Below, piece after piece: positions 16,653 through 25,481 of a stretch of 64,000 nucleotides of DNA (positions within the stretch are counted from its first letter, which is position 1; each line of letters begins with the position of its first letter). The stretch is from NCBI GenBank assembly GCA_016125255.1, contig WGMD01000005.1, positions 52,328 through 116,327 of the forward strand, read 5' to 3'. The position numbers and the translations under genes are program-made. The stretch is from Planctomycetota bacterium (GTDB taxonomy: Bacteria > Planctomycetota > Phycisphaerae > Phycisphaerales > Zrk34). The notes beneath the pieces are model-generated. The model saw only the letters and a list, made by a program, of their open reading frames with translations, was not told the origin of the DNA and made no database searches.

Positions 16653-17962
16653 TGCATCTGATCTGCGTGGGCATTTCGCATCAGACCGCATCGGTCGATT
16701 TGCGCGAGCGCATCGCCATGAACGAGGACACGGTGCGCAAGACGCTCGCCGATCTGCGCAGCGTATATCCGAACGCGGAGATGGCGATCATGTCCACGTG
16801 CAACCGCTCGGAGTTTTACGTGGCGCGCCCGCTGCATGGCCATCCGCGCGTCGAGGAAATGATCGGCTTCATCGCCGACGCGCGGAACATTCCCGCCGGC
16901 GACTTCGCCGCGGCGGCGTACCACCACGACAACGAGAAGGCGATCCGACACCTGATGCGCGTCGCCAGCGGGCTCGAGTCGATGGTGCTCGGCGAGGACC
17001 AGATCATCGGGCAGGTCCGCGGCGCTTACGACGTGGCGCAGCAGATGGGCACGATCGGCAAGGTGTTGCACAAGGTGTTTCAATCGGCGCTGGCAACGGG
17101 CAAGAAAGTGCGGACGCAAACGCAGATCGCGGCGGGGCGGAGGAGCGTGGCGAGCGTCGCGGTCGATTTCGCCCGTCACCTGTTCAGCCATTTCGACGAC
17201 AAAAACGTGCTGGCGATCGGCGCGGGGAAGATGACGGACCTGACGCTGCGGCAGTTCATGGAGATGCGGCCGGCGAAGCTGACGGTGCTCAACCGGACGA
17301 TCGAGAAGGCGAAGCCGCTGGCGGAAAAATACGGCGGGACGGCGGCGGGATGGGATCAGCTCGCCGATGCTTTGGTCGAAGCGGACGTGGTGATCAGCTC
17401 GACCGGCGCGACGGAGCCGATCGTCACGGAGGCGATGTTCCGCCCGCTGATCAAGCGGCGTCGGTTCCGCCCGCTGTTCATCATCGACATGGCGGTGCCG
17501 CGCGATTTTGAGGCGGCGGTCGGTCAGGCGGCCAACGTGTACCTGTACAACATGGACGACCTTCAGCGGGCGATCGCCGATCAGGCATCGGCCCGGAACG
17601 GACAGATCGGCGAGTGCGAAGCCATCATCGAACCGAGCGTCGCCGAATGCTACGAGGCCGTGCAGACCAGCGACTTCGCTGACCTGATCCGCCAACTGCG
17701 CGAGCAGCTTCACACAATCGGCGCCGCCGAGGCCCAGCGCACGCTCAACAAGCTCAAGGTCGCCAGCGCCGATGATCTGCAAAAGATCATCGACGAGCAC
17801 ACGCATCGCCTCGTCAACAAAATCCTGCACCGGCCCATCAGCGAGCTGGGCAAGGGCCGCGGCACGGCGGCGGCGATGTACGCCACGGCTTTGCGCCGCC
17901 TCTTTGAGCTGGAGCCGGACCAGGAAGATATGGAAAACCCCGAACAAAATGAGATGAAGTAA
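16652..17962 (+). CDS. hemA: Glutamyl-tRNA reductase
   Basis: A protein of 436 residues. It starts MHLICVGISHQTASVDLRER, the standard family opening. C50 in the STCNR motif is the catalytic cysteine that forms the thioester with glutamyl-tRNA. GLESMVLGEDQIIGQV and GRRSVASVAVDFA are the conserved substrate and dimer regions, and VLAIGAGKMTDL is the NADPH loop. It makes glutamate-1-semialdehyde, the first step of C5 tetrapyrrole synthesis. Starting at 16652 overlaps the upstream stop by one base. An ORF reading from 16253 would extend into hemX and is not preferred. Confidence 0.96.
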   Translation: MHLICVGISHQTASVDLRERIAMNEDTVRKTLADLRSVYPNAEMAIMSTCNRSEFYVARPLHGHPRVEEMIGFIADARNIPAGDFAAAAYHHDNEKAIRHLMRVASGLESMVLGEDQIIGQVRGAYDVAQQMGTIGKVLHKVFQSALATGKKVRTQTQIAAGRRSVASVAVDFARHLFSHFDDKNVLAIGAGKMTDLTLRQFMEMRPAKLTVLNRTIEKAKPLAEKYGGTAAGWDQLADALVEADVVISSTGATEPIVTEAMFRPLIKRRRFRPLFIIDMAVPRDFEAAVGQAANVYLYNMDDLQRAIADQASARNGQIGECEAIIEPSVAECYEAVQTSDFADLIRQLREQLHTIGAAEAQRTLNKLKVASADDLQKIIDEHTHRLVNKILHRPISELGKGRGTAAAMYATALRRLFELEPDQEDMENPEQNEMK

Positions 17963-17990
17963 GCGTATAAGCCATCGCGGGGCGATGGTG

Positions 17991-18088
17991 TTTCTAGTTT
18001 CTGGTTTCTGGTTTCTGGTTTCGAGTTTCGAGTTTCGAGTTTCGAGTTTCGAGTTTCGAGTTTCGAGTTTCGAGTTTCGAGTTTCGAG
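17991..18088 (+). repeat. Heptanucleotide tandem array (TTTCTGG/TTTCGAG)
   Basis: Fourteen 7-bp units in a row: TTTCTAG once, TTTCTGG three times, then TTTCGAG ten times (18019-18088), all in register. The array fills the gap between hemA and the next gene and ends 9 bp before its ATG, in the place of a ribosome binding site. Perfect units suggest recent expansion. Confidence 0.95.
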
Positions 18089-18097
18089 TTTTCAATT

Positions 18098-20095
18098 ATG
18101 GCGACCCGGGCTGCATTTGAACCTCCGCGATCGGCGCTGCGGCATCGCCTGCCGGCGGCGGCGGCAGTCGGGCTGTTCGTGCTCGGCCTCATCGTGGTGA
18201 GTCAGGGGCTCGACCCGCTGGCGGCGCGCTTCGCCGCCCTTCTCGTCGTGCTCATCGAATCGGCGCTGGCGGTCGGGGCGTGGCTGATCATGGCGGCGGG
18301 CTGGGGCTGGCTCGTGCGACGGGTCATCACTGGCGCGCGCGGCGAGTCGTGCGGCGTGGGCATGGTGGTGCAGCTTGCGATGGGCGTCGCGGCGGTGTGC
18401 ATGCTCGACTGGATCGTCGGCGTAATGGGCGCGCTCAATACGACGAGCGCGTACGCGCTGGCGATCCCCGGCTGGGGCGCGATCGTGTATCAGACGCTCA
18501 CCGCCAAGCGCCGCCGATGGAACGACCCGTCCACTTGGCCAAGCTGGCCCTGGCCCACGCTCACCGCCGCGCCCGCCGTCGCCCTGCTGCTCGGCGCGGC
18601 GTGCATCGCGCCGGGGTGGATCTGGGCCAGCGAATTCGGCGGGTACGATGTGCTCAGCTACCACCTTCAGCTCCCCCGCGAATGGATCGCAAACGGCGCC
18701 ATCACCGGCCTGACGCACAACGTCTACTCCTACATGCCCAATCTGTTCGAAGCGGCGTTCATGCAGCTTGGCCTCTGGTACGGGTCGATGCAGGCGGCCA
18801 GCTATGCGGCGCAGATGCTGCACGCGGCGATGGCGCTGCTCGCGGCCGTGGCGATCGGACGCATCGTGGCGATCTACCTCAGCGACCGGGCGGGCGCACT
18901 GGCCGGGGCGATCTACCTGGCGATTCCATGGACCATCGTCACCGGGTCGATGGCGTACAACGAGCAGACGATGATGGCGCTGGGGGCGGCGGCGCTGCTC
19001 GCCGTGCTGCGACCGGGCGAGGCGGCGCCGGCGATGATCGATGAAATCCGCCGGGGCATCGTCGTCGGTTTCCTCTGCGGCGCGGCGATTCTCGTGAAGC
19101 TCACCGCGGCGGGTTTCATCGCCGCGCCGATCGCGCTGGTCTTGCTCATGCACATGCGCGGCGGAACGAAGCCGGGGCTTGCACGGTGCGCGGCGTTCAT
19201 CGCGACGATCGCGCTGGTCATGACGCCCTGGTGCATCCGCAACATGATCTGGACGGGCAACCCGGTGTTCCCGATGTTGACGCAGCTTTTTGGCATCGCG
19301 CACTGGACCGGCGAGCAGGCGGCCCGCTGGAACGCCGCGCACACGCCGCATGTCCCGCTCGGCGAGGCCATCGCGGCGATGGGGCCGGAGATTCTTGGGC
19401 ACAAGCAGTTCGCCTTCGTGATCTTCCCGGCGGCGCTGATCAGCGGCGCGAGGACGCTGCGCGATGCGGAGCGGCGGGGCGTTGCGATCAGTCTGCTGAT
19501 CATGCTCGCGGCGCAGGCGGCGTTCTGGGTGCTCATGACCCATCATCAAAGCCGCTTCGCCATCCCGATGCTCCTGCCCGCCGCCATGCTCATCGGCCTG
19601 TCGCTGCGCGGCAAGACCTGCACCACGCTCGCGCTCGTCGGCGTGTGCGGCGTCACCGCCCTGTCGTACGCCCTCTACCTCGGCGAGCGCGGCGGGGACG
19701 CCCCGGCGTTCATCGACGGCGTCGAGGTCCATCTGACCCTCGAACCGCAATTGCCCACCGCCGCCATCAACACGCTCAATCTCGACATGAACCTCTACGC
19801 CGAGGGCTACGCCACGCCCTTTTACATCACCCGCCCGCTGACTTATCACACCGTCTGGGACGCGAGCCCGCTGGGCGAAGCGCTGACGGCCGGGGGCGTG
19901 CACGGGGCGCGGCAATGGCTGCTCGAGCATGGTTATACGCATCTGCTCGTCGATTGGGGCATGATCCATATATGGACCAGCGAAGGGAATTACGGCTATG
20001 ACCCGAATGTGTCGATAGAGTCACTGAAGTCGCTGGCGACGGTCTTTCCGGTCGTCAAGGACTGGGGCTTGATCACGCTCTACCGCGTCCGGTAA
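18098..20095 (+). CDS. GT-C type membrane glycosyltransferase (GT39/ArnT-like)
   Basis: A protein of 665 residues, with at least ten hydrophobic segments from residue 20 on. The first periplasmic loop has GGYDVLSYHLQLPREWIANG, which fits the acidic catalytic loop of polyprenyl-phosphate-sugar glycosyltransferases. The C-terminal 120 residues are soluble. Predicted to move a sugar or mannose-like unit from a lipid carrier to a protein or glycan at the outer face of the inner membrane. There is no ribosome binding site upstream. The start follows a heptanucleotide array by 9 bp. An internal start would lose the first helices. Function by fold only. Confidence 0.75.
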   Translation: MATRAAFEPPRSALRHRLPAAAAVGLFVLGLIVVSQGLDPLAARFAALLVVLIESALAVGAWLIMAAGWGWLVRRVITGARGESCGVGMVVQLAMGVAAVCMLDWIVGVMGALNTTSAYALAIPGWGAIVYQTLTAKRRRWNDPSTWPSWPWPTLTAAPAVALLLGAACIAPGWIWASEFGGYDVLSYHLQLPREWIANGAITGLTHNVYSYMPNLFEAAFMQLGLWYGSMQAASYAAQMLHAAMALLAAVAIGRIVAIYLSDRAGALAGAIYLAIPWTIVTGSMAYNEQTMMALGAAALLAVLRPGEAAPAMIDEIRRGIVVGFLCGAAILVKLTAAGFIAAPIALVLLMHMRGGTKPGLARCAAFIATIALVMTPWCIRNMIWTGNPVFPMLTQLFGIAHWTGEQAARWNAAHTPHVPLGEAIAAMGPEILGHKQFAFVIFPAALISGARTLRDAERRGVAISLLIMLAAQAAFWVLMTHHQSRFAIPMLLPAAMLIGLSLRGKTCTTLALVGVCGVTALSYALYLGERGGDAPAFIDGVEVHLTLEPQLPTAAINTLNLDMNLYAEGYATPFYITRPLTYHTVWDASPLGEALTAGGVHGARQWLLEHGYTHLLVDWGMIHIWTSEGNYGYDPNVSIESLKSLATVFPVVKDWGLITLYRVR

Positions 20096-20152
20096 GTCCG
20101 ACCGCAAGGAATTGCCATGCCCGCGCCGCGGCCATACTCTATGAGGATGCTC

Positions 20153-21142
20153 ATGCGTAACGCCACATGGATAAAGATGCTGCTGCTCGTGTGCGCCCTG
20201 GGCCTCTTCGCCGGCTGCGCCACAACGCCCGGCGCCGCGCACCACGGCAACGCCGACAAGGCCGCGGAACTGACCGCCAAGGCCAAGGCAGCGCAGGAAG
20301 CGGGGAACCTGCAGGAAGCGATGATGCTCTTCGAGCAGGCGCTGGCTCTGGATCCGCGCAACACCGATGCGTACATCGGCGTGGGCGATGTCAACCAGGT
20401 CAGCGGCGACTACGCCAAGGCGGCGACGCAGTACGAAAAAGCACGCGCGATCGCGCCCGAGAACTTCGACGCCAATTACAAGCTCGCCCTGATGTATCAC
20501 CTGCTCAATCGCCTCCGCGAGGCGATCAGCACGTACCTCTCCGCCTTGTCGATCGATCCGTCGAACTTCGACGCCAACCTCAACCTCGCCACCGCGTACC
20601 TCCAGGTCAATCAGCCCCAGCTCGGTCTGCCCTACGCTCAGCGCGCCGTGGAGTTGAATCCCGATTCCGTGCCGGCGCTGGTGAACCTCGGGTCGATCTA
20701 CTCCGCGCTGGACGATCACGAATCGGCACTGAAGGCGTACGAAAGCGCCATGCAGCACGAAGATGTGTCCACGCCCGTCGCCATCAACTATGTCAACGCC
20801 CTGCTCAAGACCGATCACGCCGACAAGGCCGTCCAAGTCCTCCGTAAGATCGTCGCCAAGGACCCCAAGGGCGAATACTTCGAACGCCTCGGCTACGCGC
20901 TGTACAAGACCAACGACTACGCCGGCAGCGCCGAAGCGTACGAACAGGCCCTGGCCAAAAACGAAAACGACACTTCCGCGCTCAACGGCCTGGGCGTCAA
21001 CTTGATGACGACCTACATCCAGAACGATCGCAAGCAGATCACCCTGCGCAACCGGGCCGTCGACATGTGGCGCAAATCCATCCGCCTCAGCCCCGACCAG
21101 CCCCGCATCCTCGACCTCATCAGCCGCTACAGCCGGTTGTAA
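20153..21142 (+). CDS. TPR lipoprotein
   Basis: Start chosen at 20153: GAGG lies 6 bp upstream and the product begins with a type II signal peptide (MRNATWIKMLLLVCALGLFAGC, lipid-modified C22). Upstream ATGs at 20117, 20141 and 20147 add a short tail before it. The mature part has about seven tetratricopeptide repeats (such as AGNLQEAMMLFEQALALDPRN, GDYAKAATQYEKARAIAPEN and NRLREAISTYLSALSIDPSN) of 34 residues each. Predicted outer-membrane or periplasmic scaffold. Partner not known. The next gene, queF, is on the same strand after a REP. Confidence 0.85.
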   Translation: MRNATWIKMLLLVCALGLFAGCATTPGAAHHGNADKAAELTAKAKAAQEAGNLQEAMMLFEQALALDPRNTDAYIGVGDVNQVSGDYAKAATQYEKARAIAPENFDANYKLALMYHLLNRLREAISTYLSALSIDPSNFDANLNLATAYLQVNQPQLGLPYAQRAVELNPDSVPALVNLGSIYSALDDHESALKAYESAMQHEDVSTPVAINYVNALLKTDHADKAVQVLRKIVAKDPKGEYFERLGYALYKTNDYAGSAEAYEQALAKNENDTSALNGLGVNLMTTYIQNDRKQITLRNRAVDMWRKSIRLSPDQPRILDLISRYSRL

Positions 21143-21169
21143 CCTCCCGAACGAATCCGCCCGCCCTCC

Positions 21170-21200
21170 GTTTAGCGACGCCGCTCGCGGCATGCTTCCC
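21170..21200 (+). repeat. REP element, ACGCCGC subtype
   Basis: GTTTAGCGACGCCGCTCGCG followed by GCATGCTTCCC. Same layout as the copies at 26201 and 48065, with an ACGCCGC/GCGGC arm instead of GGCGGGGC. Confidence 0.8.
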
Positions 21201-21242
21201 CTCCGTCTTTCGTCATTCGCATTTCGCGTTTACTATTGCCTC

Positions 21243-21599
21243 ATGCCTAACCCCAAACTCCTCGAATGTTTCGACAACCCCCAGCCCACCCGCGATTACA
21301 TCATCGAGCACATCGCGGAGGAGTTCACCAGCGTCTGTCCCAAGACCGGTCACCCCGACTTCGGCTCCGTCACGCTCCGCTACTGCCCCCGCAAGCGCTG
21401 CGTCGAGCTCAAAGCCCTCAAACTCTACTACCAGTCCTTCCGCAATGAAGGCATCTTCTACGAAGCCGTGACAAACCGTATCTGCGACGACCTCGTCGCC
21501 CTGATGAAACCCCGCTGGCTCGTCCTCGAAACCCACTGGCGCGGCCGCGGCGGCATCCGATCCATCATCACCGCTGCGCACGGCGATCCGCCCAAGTAG
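21243..21599 (+). CDS. queF: NADPH-dependent 7-cyano-7-deazaguanine reductase (preQ1 synthase)
   Basis: A protein of 118 residues, short (type I, YkvM-like). FTSVCPKTGHPDFG (28-41) holds the nucleophile C32, which forms the thioimide with preQ0, and the acid D39. VELKALKLYYQSFRNEGIFYE is the QueF NADPH signature (consensus E-(S/L)-K-(S/A)-x-K-L). It makes preQ1 for the queuosine tRNA modification. The start is at 21243 because the earlier ATG at 21192 adds a tail from non-coding sequence. Convergent with the sulfatase, 7 bp between. Confidence 0.95.
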   Translation: MPNPKLLECFDNPQPTRDYIIEHIAEEFTSVCPKTGHPDFGSVTLRYCPRKRCVELKALKLYYQSFRNEGIFYEAVTNRICDDLVALMKPRWLVLETHWRGRGGIRSIITAAHGDPPK

Positions 21600-21606
21600 T
21601 CGCCCC

Positions 21607-23019
21607 TCACTTATGCAGTAGCGCCTTCATCTTCTCCCGCAATTCCTTCGAGCCCGGGTCGTCCGCGAGGTTGTTCCACTCGTTGGGGTCCATTTCGTAA
21701 TCGTACAGCTCCGCGCCTTTGTCGCCGTCGTCGCCCCATTCGGTGTAGCGGTAGCGCTCCGTGCGGACGCTGCGGCCGTCGTTCTTGCCGTGCCTGACCT
21801 GCGTGTACGCCGGGTGATCCCACGCCGCCGCGGGGTCCGCCAGCAATGGCCGCAGACTCACGCCCTCGATCGCCGCCGGCGCCTTCAGGCCGCACAAATC
21901 CGCCACCGTCGGATAAACATCGAGCAGTTCGACCGCGCGCCCGCTCTTGGAGCCGTTGCCCTTCATCCCCGGCGCGACGATGATCATCGGCACTTTCGCC
22001 GACATCTCAAAAAGCTGCTGTTTCTCCCATTCGCTGCCGTGCTCGCCGAGCATCCATCCGTGATCGGACACGAAGACGATGACGGTGCTATCCGCCAGCC
22101 CCAGTTCGTCCACCGCCTCGATGACCCGCCCGAGCTGCGCATCCATGAACGAAACCGCTGACATATACGCTCGCTTGAACGTCCGAAGCTTGTCCGCATC
22201 GATCTTCGTGAACGTCTCCCGCCGGAAGAACGCCGCGGGCGGAATCTTCTTCAAATGCTCCTCCGGCTCCACCGGCAACTTCACCGAATCCATCGGGTAA
22301 TTGTCCAGATATCCCTTGGGAATCACATCCGGCACATGCGGACGGTAGAACCCGCAGGCGATAAAAAACGGCCCGTCCTTGTGCTCGCGCAGCAGCTTGA
22401 TCGTCTCGTCCGCCACCTTGCCGTCCGTCTGAAGCGTGTCCGCGCCGTCGTCGGCGCGCCACGACAGGGCCGCCCCGAGGTTGTCGGCCCGCTCGCCCTT
22501 CTTGGGCGGCTTCGCGCCGGGCATGTAGTTGATGATTTCGTTCTCGTCCTCGATATCCTTGCCCGCCGGATTGATCCGCACGTTCCACGACTGCGGATCA
22601 TCCCCCGCCCCGTTCGTCCCGATCTCGCGCGGCACACCGTAGTGGTAAATCTTCCCCACACGCGCCGAGAAGTAGCCGCTCTCCTTGAAGAGCTGCGCCA
22701 TCGTCACGCAGTCCGGGTGCAGCTCGCGCAGGTTCGGCCCGTTGGTGATGATCCGCGTCGTATCCGGCCGCTGCCCCGCCATGAAACTCGCCCGGCTCGG
22801 GTTGCACAAGGGATACTGACAATACGCATGTTCAAACAGCACACCCCGGGCCGCCAGCTTGTCGATCTGCGGCGACTTGAACTCGCCGCCGTAACTGCCG
22901 AGACGACAACTCAGATCGTCGGACATGATCAATAGCACATTGAGCTTCTTCGCCTCCGCCCGCGCGACGCTGCCCGCACAAACCACCAGCGCCGCCGCCA
23001 GAACAATGACTCGCATCAT
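21607..23019 (-). CDS. Exported sulfatase (iduronate-2-sulfatase-like)
   Basis: A protein of 470 residues with signal peptide 1-21. NVLLIMSDDLSCRLGSYGG supplies the metal-binding Asp pair (D34, D35). LCNPSRASFMAGQRPDTTRI is the sulfatase signature, with C72 as the residue made into formylglycine. VFVSDHGWMLGEHGSEWEKQ supplies the second metal-binding Asp. The pattern SYGG...DTTRI is closest to the iduronate-2-sulfatase subgroup (S1_7-like). It desulfates a glycan outside the cytoplasm. A formylglycine-generating enzyme must exist elsewhere. Neighbour 23112 encodes a DUF1080 lipoprotein on the same strand. Confidence 0.94.
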   Translation of the reverse strand: MMRVIVLAAALVVCAGSVARAEAKKLNVLLIMSDDLSCRLGSYGGEFKSPQIDKLAARGVLFEHAYCQYPLCNPSRASFMAGQRPDTTRIITNGPNLRELHPDCVTMAQLFKESGYFSARVGKIYHYGVPREIGTNGAGDDPQSWNVRINPAGKDIEDENEIINYMPGAKPPKKGERADNLGAALSWRADDGADTLQTDGKVADETIKLLREHKDGPFFIACGFYRPHVPDVIPKGYLDNYPMDSVKLPVEPEEHLKKIPPAAFFRRETFTKIDADKLRTFKRAYMSAVSFMDAQLGRVIEAVDELGLADSTVIVFVSDHGWMLGEHGSEWEKQQLFEMSAKVPMIIVAPGMKGNGSKSGRAVELLDVYPTVADLCGLKAPAAIEGVSLRPLLADPAAAWDHPAYTQVRHGKNDGRSVRTERYRYTEWGDDGDKGAELYDYEMDPNEWNNLADDPGSKELREKMKALLHK

Positions 23020-23111
23020 GGATGACCTCCGATGCTGACTTCAACTCACCCGATTCAAAACTTATTGCGGGCGCCTTCCTCACCCTTCAAGAGCGAGCCG
23101 TCGGATGATGC

Positions 23112-23813
23112 TCACCTCGGCGTCACTACAATATTCCGATACGCGACCGGGCCCTCCGCGCCTTGCAACATCAACGGGCCCGTCGGATGTTCCTCGCCTG
23201 TCAGGTTGCTGGGCGTCGGCTCGGCGACCGTAACATTCTCCTGCACGACCTGGCCGTCGATCGAGATCCGCATGAAGCGTGCCTCAGCGATCTTCTTCCC
23301 GGCCGCATCGAAGCGCGGGGCGGCGAAGTCGATCACATAATGATGCCACGCGCCGGCTTTGAGGGGCACGAGCGTGCGCGGCGGCGACACGCCGACGATC
23401 GCCCCGCTGTCCATGTTCGTCGGGGCGTCCGCCTTCGCCGCCGGGTCGTCGAGCACCTGCACTTCGTATTCGCCCATGACGAAAATCCCGCTGTTGGACT
23501 CGGCGGGGATCATGACGTCCAGTTCGATCACGGCGTCGCCGAACGATTGCTCGGTCACGATGTTCGCCCCGACGATGCCGGGCGAGACGAGGTCGCTCCC
23601 GCCCGGCGCGGCGACAAGCTTCTTCGGGTCGGCGGGGTCGAGCGATGCGGCGCCGACGGTCCAGTGATTGCGTTTGACGTGCCCGGCGAAGCGCCAGCCG
23701 GTGGTATCGCGGCCGTTGAAGGGCATGATCGGCGGTCTGGCCGGGGCGGGGGGCGATCCGCCGGAGCAGCCCGTGAAGAATATGCACGCCGCGAGCGTGA
23801 GGGTTCGTATCAT
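23112..23813 (-). CDS. DUF1080 (3-keto-disaccharide hydrolase-like) lipoprotein
   Basis: Start at 23813: the product begins with a lipobox signal (MIRTLTLAACIFFTGCSGG, C16). The rest is a single beta-jelly roll. FNGRDTTGWRF is the usual DUF1080 opening (xFNGKDLxGW), FVMGEYEVQVLDD follows, and NIVVTPR closes. The family, abundant in Planctomycetes, binds or hydrolyses 3-keto-glycosides. It is transcribed towards the sulfatase and lies 92 bp upstream of it, suggesting joint use on sulfated glycans. A reading from 23918 would place 35 non-coding residues before the signal. Confidence 0.9.
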   Translation of the reverse strand: MIRTLTLAACIFFTGCSGGSPPAPARPPIMPFNGRDTTGWRFAGHVKRNHWTVGAASLDPADPKKLVAAPGGSDLVSPGIVGANIVTEQSFGDAVIELDVMIPAESNSGIFVMGEYEVQVLDDPAAKADAPTNMDSGAIVGVSPPRTLVPLKAGAWHHYVIDFAAPRFDAAGKKIAEARFMRISIDGQVVQENVTVAEPTPSNLTGEEHPTGPLMLQGAEGPVAYRNIVVTPR

Positions 23814-23883
23814 GCGGCCATTGTAACCGCCCGCTATAATTGCTGACGATTTCCCGCCAATTCGCCCACAATGGAAGGTCAAC

Positions 23884-25452
23884 ATGCGTTCACGCCTCCC
23901 CTGCTTCGCCGGCTGCATCGCGCTTGCCCTCGTCTCCGTGTCGCAGGCGTCCGATCATTTCCTGACGCTCGGCGGGGGTTACGCCCCGCGCGGCAATCAG
24001 GTCTCGCTCGAACGCAACGTCATCTACTTCCAGCACGTACTCGAGGGCTTCGGCCTCGCCAAGGCGCCGCACACCATCATGTTCGCCGACGGCGACGATC
24101 CCGCGCGCGATCTACAGCTTTCCGATCCCAATCAGGCCGCGCCCCCAATCAATCTCATGCTCGCCGACATCCTCGGCTCCACCGAAGGCATGGACCACCA
24201 ATACCGCTCGCACGACATCCCCGATTGTCATCAGGCCTGCCGCATCGAAAACATCGACCGCTACTTCGATGACGAGGCGTCCAAACTCAAAGACGGCGAC
24301 CGTTTCTTCCTCTACTTCACGGGCCACGGCGGCGGCAGCCGCGACAAGGGCCAGCAGAACACCATCATGCACCTGTGGGGCGGGCAGGCGCTGACGGAGC
24401 GCGAGTTGACGCAGCGCCTCGACAAGGTTCCCGCCGACGTGCCCGTCGTCCTGGTCATGGTGCAGTGCTTCTCCGGCGGATTCGCCAACGTGATTTTCAA
24501 CGAGGGCGATCCGGCCAAGGGACTTTCCGACCGCAATCGCGTCGGGTTCTTCGCGACCGTGTACGACCGCTACGCGGCCGGCTGCACGTCGGACGTCAAC
24601 GAGGCGAATTATCAGGAGTATTCGAGCTATTTCTGGGCGGCGCTGTCGGGCGTGAATCGCATGGGTCAGAAGGTCGACAAGCCCGACTACAACCATGACG
24701 GGCATGTGAGCTTCGACGAAGCGCACGCCTACGCCCTGCTGACCTCCAACAGCATCGACGTGTCGGTGAAAACCTCCGATGCGCTGATCCGCCAGTATTC
24801 GCGCACGAGCAACAAGGACAAGGACAAGCCCGTCGACGACCTGTTCACCGCCGAGACAAGCTACAGCCGCCTGCTCGCCGTCGCGTCGCCGTGCGAACAC
24901 GCGGTGCTCGAAGGGCTCAGCAAACAGCTCAAGCTCAATGGCGAGGATCGGGCCAAGGACGCCAAGCGCATGGAGACCGAGATCGGCGCGGAGCGGACCG
25001 GCTACGAATCGCGCCAGAGCAACATGCGCAAGCAGTACGACCGGCTGCGCGAGCCGATCGCCCGCATGCTGCGCGACCGCTGGCCGGAGCTTTCCAATCC
25101 GTGGCACCCGCAGGTCTGCTTCATCGTGCATGACGAAACCGAAAAAATCATCGACGCCATCGAGAAGCATCCCAACTACGACAAGATGCAGAAGCTCGCG
25201 GACCAGATGAACGATCTGGACGACCGCAGCGACGAACTGGAGCGCAAGCAGGTCAAGCTCATGCGATTCCGCTACGCCTGCGAGTCGGTCGCGCTGGCGC
25301 ACAACCTCGACAAGATCGCGACGCCGCAGATCGTCGAGCATTATCACAAGTTGCTCGCCGCCGAGGCCTGCACGCTCGAATGCGCCGCTCCCGCGCCCGC
25401 GTCCGCCGAACCCGTTCGCGCCAAGTCGGCCAAGCCCGCCGGCCGGCCGTGA
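23884..25452 (+). CDS. Exported caspase-like cysteine peptidase (clan CD, legumain/C13-like)
   Basis: A protein of 522 residues with a signal peptide (1-22, QAS). The first 220 residues have the clan CD fold: a strand NVIYFQHVLEGFG, HTIMFADGDDP, then FFLYFTGHGG with H148 and VVLVMVQCFSGGF with C195 as the catalytic pair. Legumain-like (C13) arrangement because His and Cys lie at the end of strands with GHGG and QCFSG. A C-terminal 270-residue helical, coiled-coil rich part of unknown function follows. It is cotranscribed with a methyltransferase 29 bp downstream. Target unknown; the peptidase call is inferred from motifs. Confidence 0.75.
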   Translation: MRSRLPCFAGCIALALVSVSQASDHFLTLGGGYAPRGNQVSLERNVIYFQHVLEGFGLAKAPHTIMFADGDDPARDLQLSDPNQAAPPINLMLADILGSTEGMDHQYRSHDIPDCHQACRIENIDRYFDDEASKLKDGDRFFLYFTGHGGGSRDKGQQNTIMHLWGGQALTERELTQRLDKVPADVPVVLVMVQCFSGGFANVIFNEGDPAKGLSDRNRVGFFATVYDRYAAGCTSDVNEANYQEYSSYFWAALSGVNRMGQKVDKPDYNHDGHVSFDEAHAYALLTSNSIDVSVKTSDALIRQYSRTSNKDKDKPVDDLFTAETSYSRLLAVASPCEHAVLEGLSKQLKLNGEDRAKDAKRMETEIGAERTGYESRQSNMRKQYDRLREPIARMLRDRWPELSNPWHPQVCFIVHDETEKIIDAIEKHPNYDKMQKLADQMNDLDDRSDELERKQVKLMRFRYACESVALAHNLDKIATPQIVEHYHKLLAAEACTLECAAPAPASAEPVRAKSAKPAGRP

Positions 25453-25481
25453 TGATTCGATCCTGAAGAAGGAGGCCCGAC

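Noticed and set aside
17991..18088. CRISPR-like array
   Set aside because: Units are 7 bp, contiguous, and without spacers. It is a microsatellite.
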